Below are positions 61,954 to 64,000 of a DNA stretch of 64,000 nucleotides, piece after piece (positions within the stretch are counted from its first letter, which is position 1; each line of letters begins with the position of its first letter). Under the pieces are notes generated by a model. It worked only from the letters and a program-made list of their open reading frames with translations, searched no databases and was not told where the DNA came from. Made by a program: the position numbers and the translations under genes. Source of the stretch: CBDFKV01 sp965249035 (GTDB lineage: Bacteria > Pseudomonadota > Gammaproteobacteria > Arenicellales > Poriferihabitantaceae); NCBI GenBank assembly GCA_965249035.1, contig CBDFKV010000007.1, forward strand, positions 806,001 to 870,000. Direction: 5' to 3'.

Positions 61954-63336
61954 TTAGCATAAACGAGGCGCAGCTATCCCTAGGTCAGGTGGCTTATACC
62001 GTTGTTGTGCCAGCTTTTTCAAATTCTGTGCCGTGGCCGCAAGTAAGAATTCATCTTTCGCACCGGATATTCCGCGTAGCCGTAGTCGGTCAAAGTTCAA
62101 AGCACGCTTTAGGTGGGCAAATAATACCTCCACCTTCTTTCTATCATTTCGTGACTGTTGGTACCTCGGGCTTTGACAGATATTTCGAGCCACATCCCTT
62201 GAAGATTCATAGATGCTGCGAGCGATCTTTCTAATGTCGGTATTTGGGCAACATTGAAATTTGAAGCGACAGTCCCTACAGTCGTGAGTGCTGGAGCGAT
62301 AAATGATAGTGTTGGCCTTGGTTACCCGTGACCGTGCATTCTTGAAATTTCGTCTTCTTGACTGAAGCAATTTACCATCGGGACAATGGTAACAATCTAA
62401 TTCACCGTCCCAGACAAAATTAGATCGGTTGAAAATACCTTGATTGTTGTTTGACCTGTCCCATACCGGGATATGCGGCTCAATCTCCTTTTTCTCCACC
62501 ACCCAATCCAGCATCGCCGCCGATCCATAGGCTGTATCTGCTATCAGTCGCTTGGGCTTTATCTTCAAGTTATCCTCCACCCGATCAATCATCGTTCGAG
62601 TGCTCGCAACTTCAGATGTTCTGTGTGCGGGTGTAGGCTCTACATCCACAATGATGTTGTTCTCAATATCAATCAGGTAGTTAGTGCTGTAATAGAATTG
62701 ACCAGGGCCTTTGTCACCTGCCCACTGGGCCATGGGGTCGGTCGTAGATACTTTCTTCTGCGTTCTTTTTGCAGAAGGATCATTGTCTAATGCTTCGAGA
62801 TATTCTCTGACAGCGCGGGATTGTGTCAAACTTGGTTGCCAGTCAACCGGGCCATCAACCATCTTCTGCCTGGAGGCGTCTGCCTTTATATAGCTGGCGT
62901 CTGTCGCAAAGCCTTCTCCCTTGATTAACCCTTCGTCGTTGCAACGCTGTACAACGGTATCGAATACAAGCCTGAGTAAATCAGCATCTCTAAACCGACC
63001 ATGCCGGTTCTTTGAAAATGTGGAATGATTAGGAACATTATCTTCCAACCCCAAACCGCAGAACCATCGATAGGCCAAGTTGAAATTGACTTCTTCACAT
63101 AATCGACGTTCTGACCGAATTCCATAGCAATAGCCAATCAGAAGCATCCGAATCATTAGCTCAGGATCAACTGACGGCCGACCAGTGTGGCTATAGTAAG
63201 GCTTAAGATGTTCACTGATACCGCCAAAGTCTAAAAAGGCATCTATCTGACGAAGAAGATGGTCCTCGGGGATATGAGTCTCCAGGCAAAAATCATAAAA
63301 CAACGTGTTTTGCCGTCCCGGTAGCTGTCCCATCAT
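61954..63336 (-). CDS. IS1182-like DDE transposase
   Basis: A 460-residue transposase without interruption. The N-terminal region shows GRPSVDPELMIRMLLIGYCY and VPNHSTFSKNRHGRF; the DDE core has ATDASYIKADASR (first Asp) and LIADTAYGSAAMLDW (second Asp); a Cys cluster CYHCPDG and CRDCRFKFQCC follows, then the Glu-bearing RKKVEVLFAHLKRAL. These are marks of the IS1182 group of the IS4/IS5-like superfamily. An intact frame and identical ends suggest recent activity. Confidence 0.9.
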   Translation of the reverse strand: MMGQLPGRQNTLFYDFCLETHIPEDHLLRQIDAFLDFGGISEHLKPYYSHTGRPSVDPELMIRMLLIGYCYGIRSERRLCEEVNFNLAYRWFCGLGLEDNVPNHSTFSKNRHGRFRDADLLRLVFDTVVQRCNDEGLIKGEGFATDASYIKADASRQKMVDGPVDWQPSLTQSRAVREYLEALDNDPSAKRTQKKVSTTDPMAQWAGDKGPGQFYYSTNYLIDIENNIIVDVEPTPAHRTSEVASTRTMIDRVEDNLKIKPKRLIADTAYGSAAMLDWVVEKKEIEPHIPVWDRSNNNQGIFNRSNFVWDGELDCYHCPDGKLLQSRRRNFKNARSRVTKANTIIYRSSTHDCRDCRFKFQCCPNTDIRKIARSIYESSRDVARNICQSPRYQQSRNDRKKVEVLFAHLKRALNFDRLRLRGISGAKDEFLLAATAQNLKKLAQQRYKPPDLGIAAPRLC

Positions 63337-63395
63337 GATAATAAAACCTAGTAATTTCAGTGCCTTAATTATCTCATGACACTTGTTCTTCCGGT

Positions 63396-63413
63396 GAGTT
63401 TTTCAACAGTATC
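63396..63413 (-). repeat. Right terminal inverted repeat of the IS
   Basis: GAGTTTTTCAACAGTATC on the plus strand, the exact inverse of the left end, 60 bases upstream of the transposase start. Confidence 0.9.
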
Positions 63414-63441
63414 TGCCCTAAGCAGGCGTATAGCGTGTCTC

Positions 63442-64000
63442 TTACCTATCAGCTTTTGTTGAGCTTTGACGCAACCAGTCAACCAGCCTTCCATCAGTTA
63501 TGAGTAGACCGACTGCAATTAATCCAAAACCAACCAGCGCCTCGTTACCTATTCTTTCCCCTAGAAACGTGAAGCTCAAGCCAACTGCGACAGGCGGGAT
63601 CAAAAGCGTTACCAGCATAAGGTTTGAAGACCCAGCCCGTGCAAGGATTTTGAAATAGAGTAGGTATGAAACTGCGGTCGACAATATTGCCAATGCGATA
63701 AGAGAGGCCCATACTTCTGTTGACAAGGTCAAAACTGGCGTCCCCTCGGATAAAACTGCAACGGGGATCATGAGAACGGTGCTTGCGATTAGCATTCCGA
63801 GTGCATTCATTGCAGGTGGATACGCAGATAGGAAACGTTTCCCCCAAACCCCTGCGAATGCGTAGGATAACGTAGCCCCCAGTATCGCAAGTTGGGCAAG
63901 ATTTTGTAAATCAAAATTCATGAGCGCATCAAGCCCCATAATTACCGCCACACCAAATACACCGAACAGCGCACCGATTATTTTTCGGGTTGTAAGCGCC
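63442..64000 (-). CDS. EamA-family transporter, C-terminal part (runs off the window)
   Basis: The visible 186 codons form the second EamA half: helices such as LAILGATLSYAFAGVWGKRF in part, LIASTVLMIPVAVL and LIPPVAVGLSFTFLGERIG, ending with a polar tail (WLRQSSTKADR). The frame is open through the right edge (KIIGALFGVFGVAVIM just inside), so the start lies outside. It is not a close copy of the EamA gene at 36.9 kb. Substrate unknown. Confidence 0.85.
   Translation of the reverse strand, partial: ALTTRKIIGALFGVFGVAVIMGLDALMNFDLQNLAQLAILGATLSYAFAGVWGKRFLSAYPPAMNALGMLIASTVLMIPVAVLSEGTPVLTLSTEVWASLIALAILSTAVSYLLYFKILARAGSSNLMLVTLLIPPVAVGLSFTFLGERIGNEALVGFGLIAVGLLITDGRLVDWLRQSSTKADR

Larger units (their letters stand above)
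61827..63413 (-). mobile_element. IS1182-like insertion sequence, intact
   Basis: 1587 bp bounded by perfect 18-bp terminal inverted repeats GATACTGTTGAAAAACTC (61827-61844, and reversed at 63396-63413). One intact transposase fills it. The bases outside (left TTTGCC, right TGCCC) do not form an evident target duplication. It lies between the reverse-transcriptase remnant and the EamA gene. Confidence 0.88.

Overview
The window reads as chromosomal DNA of a gammaproteobacterium of about 50% GC by eye, probably an aquatic heterotroph. This rests on the gene families (RhlE, BamE, HrcA beside NAD kinase and RecN, ZnuABC/Zur, PntAB, PutA with a divergent Lrp) and on their packing with 4-base ATGA overlaps; I cannot name a species. 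I saw no rRNA, tRNA or CRISPR array.

Layout. 1-6 kb: end of an L,D-transpeptidase-like gene, a GT4 glycosyltransferase, a PHP-like hydrolase and two tandem paralogous secreted proteins. 5.8-9.5 kb: Lrp-type regulator divergent from bifunctional putA. 9.6-13.2 kb: glutathione-dependent formaldehyde oxidation (frmA, fghA, DUF938 methyltransferase) and a divergent TetR regulator, with an inverted repeat inside the frmA promoter. 14-28.5 kb: a large respiratory block holding an Isp-type [NiFe] hydrogenase operon (protease, HupH-like, small subunit, Isp1, Isp2, an unknown 158-aa protein, large subunit, a 66-aa membrane protein), then a 1266-aa octaheme cytochrome built of six near-identical heme repeats and a PQQ-type beta-propeller, with hypC and hypF divergent. 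28.5-38 kb: mog, pntAB, a glutaredoxin-like gene, the zinc locus znuA/zur-znuCB around a Zur box, dinB, an EamA transporter and a two-domain thioredoxin-like protein.

39-43.1 kb (minus strand) is the most unusual part. A 74-aa peptide with a tandem 16-residue repeat stands under its own promoter. It is followed by a HExxH-motif peptide-modification protein and an NRPS-like adenylation-carrier-thioesterase protein whose thioesterase nucleophile is Cys. This looks like a hybrid RiPP/NRPS-like pathway.

43.2-46.4 kb: two Spy/CpxP-like proteins and their two-component system, preceded by three GTTACA direct repeats at 10-bp spacing. 46.4-52 kb: rhlE, a cold-shock gene with a near-perfect promoter and long leader, an FAD-linked 2-hydroxyacid dehydrogenase with a small glutaredoxin, and etfBA. 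52-61 kb: a non-pyrrolysine MttB-family methyltransferase, an O-antigen-ligase-like protein, hrcA, nadK, recN, a GNAT acetyltransferase, bamE and a DUF1554 secreted protein. 61.4-63.4 kb: a decayed reverse-transcriptase fragment next to an intact IS1182-like element with 18-bp terminal inverted repeats. The window ends inside an EamA transporter.

How it works together: the hydrogenase would oxidise H2 on the periplasmic side and pass electrons through Isp1/Isp2, and possibly to the octaheme cytochrome. PutA, the 2-hydroxyacid dehydrogenase, ETF and the MttB-like protein point to use of amino acids, hydroxyacids and methylated amines. The formaldehyde genes would deal with C1 by-products. PntAB and NAD kinase supply NADPH.
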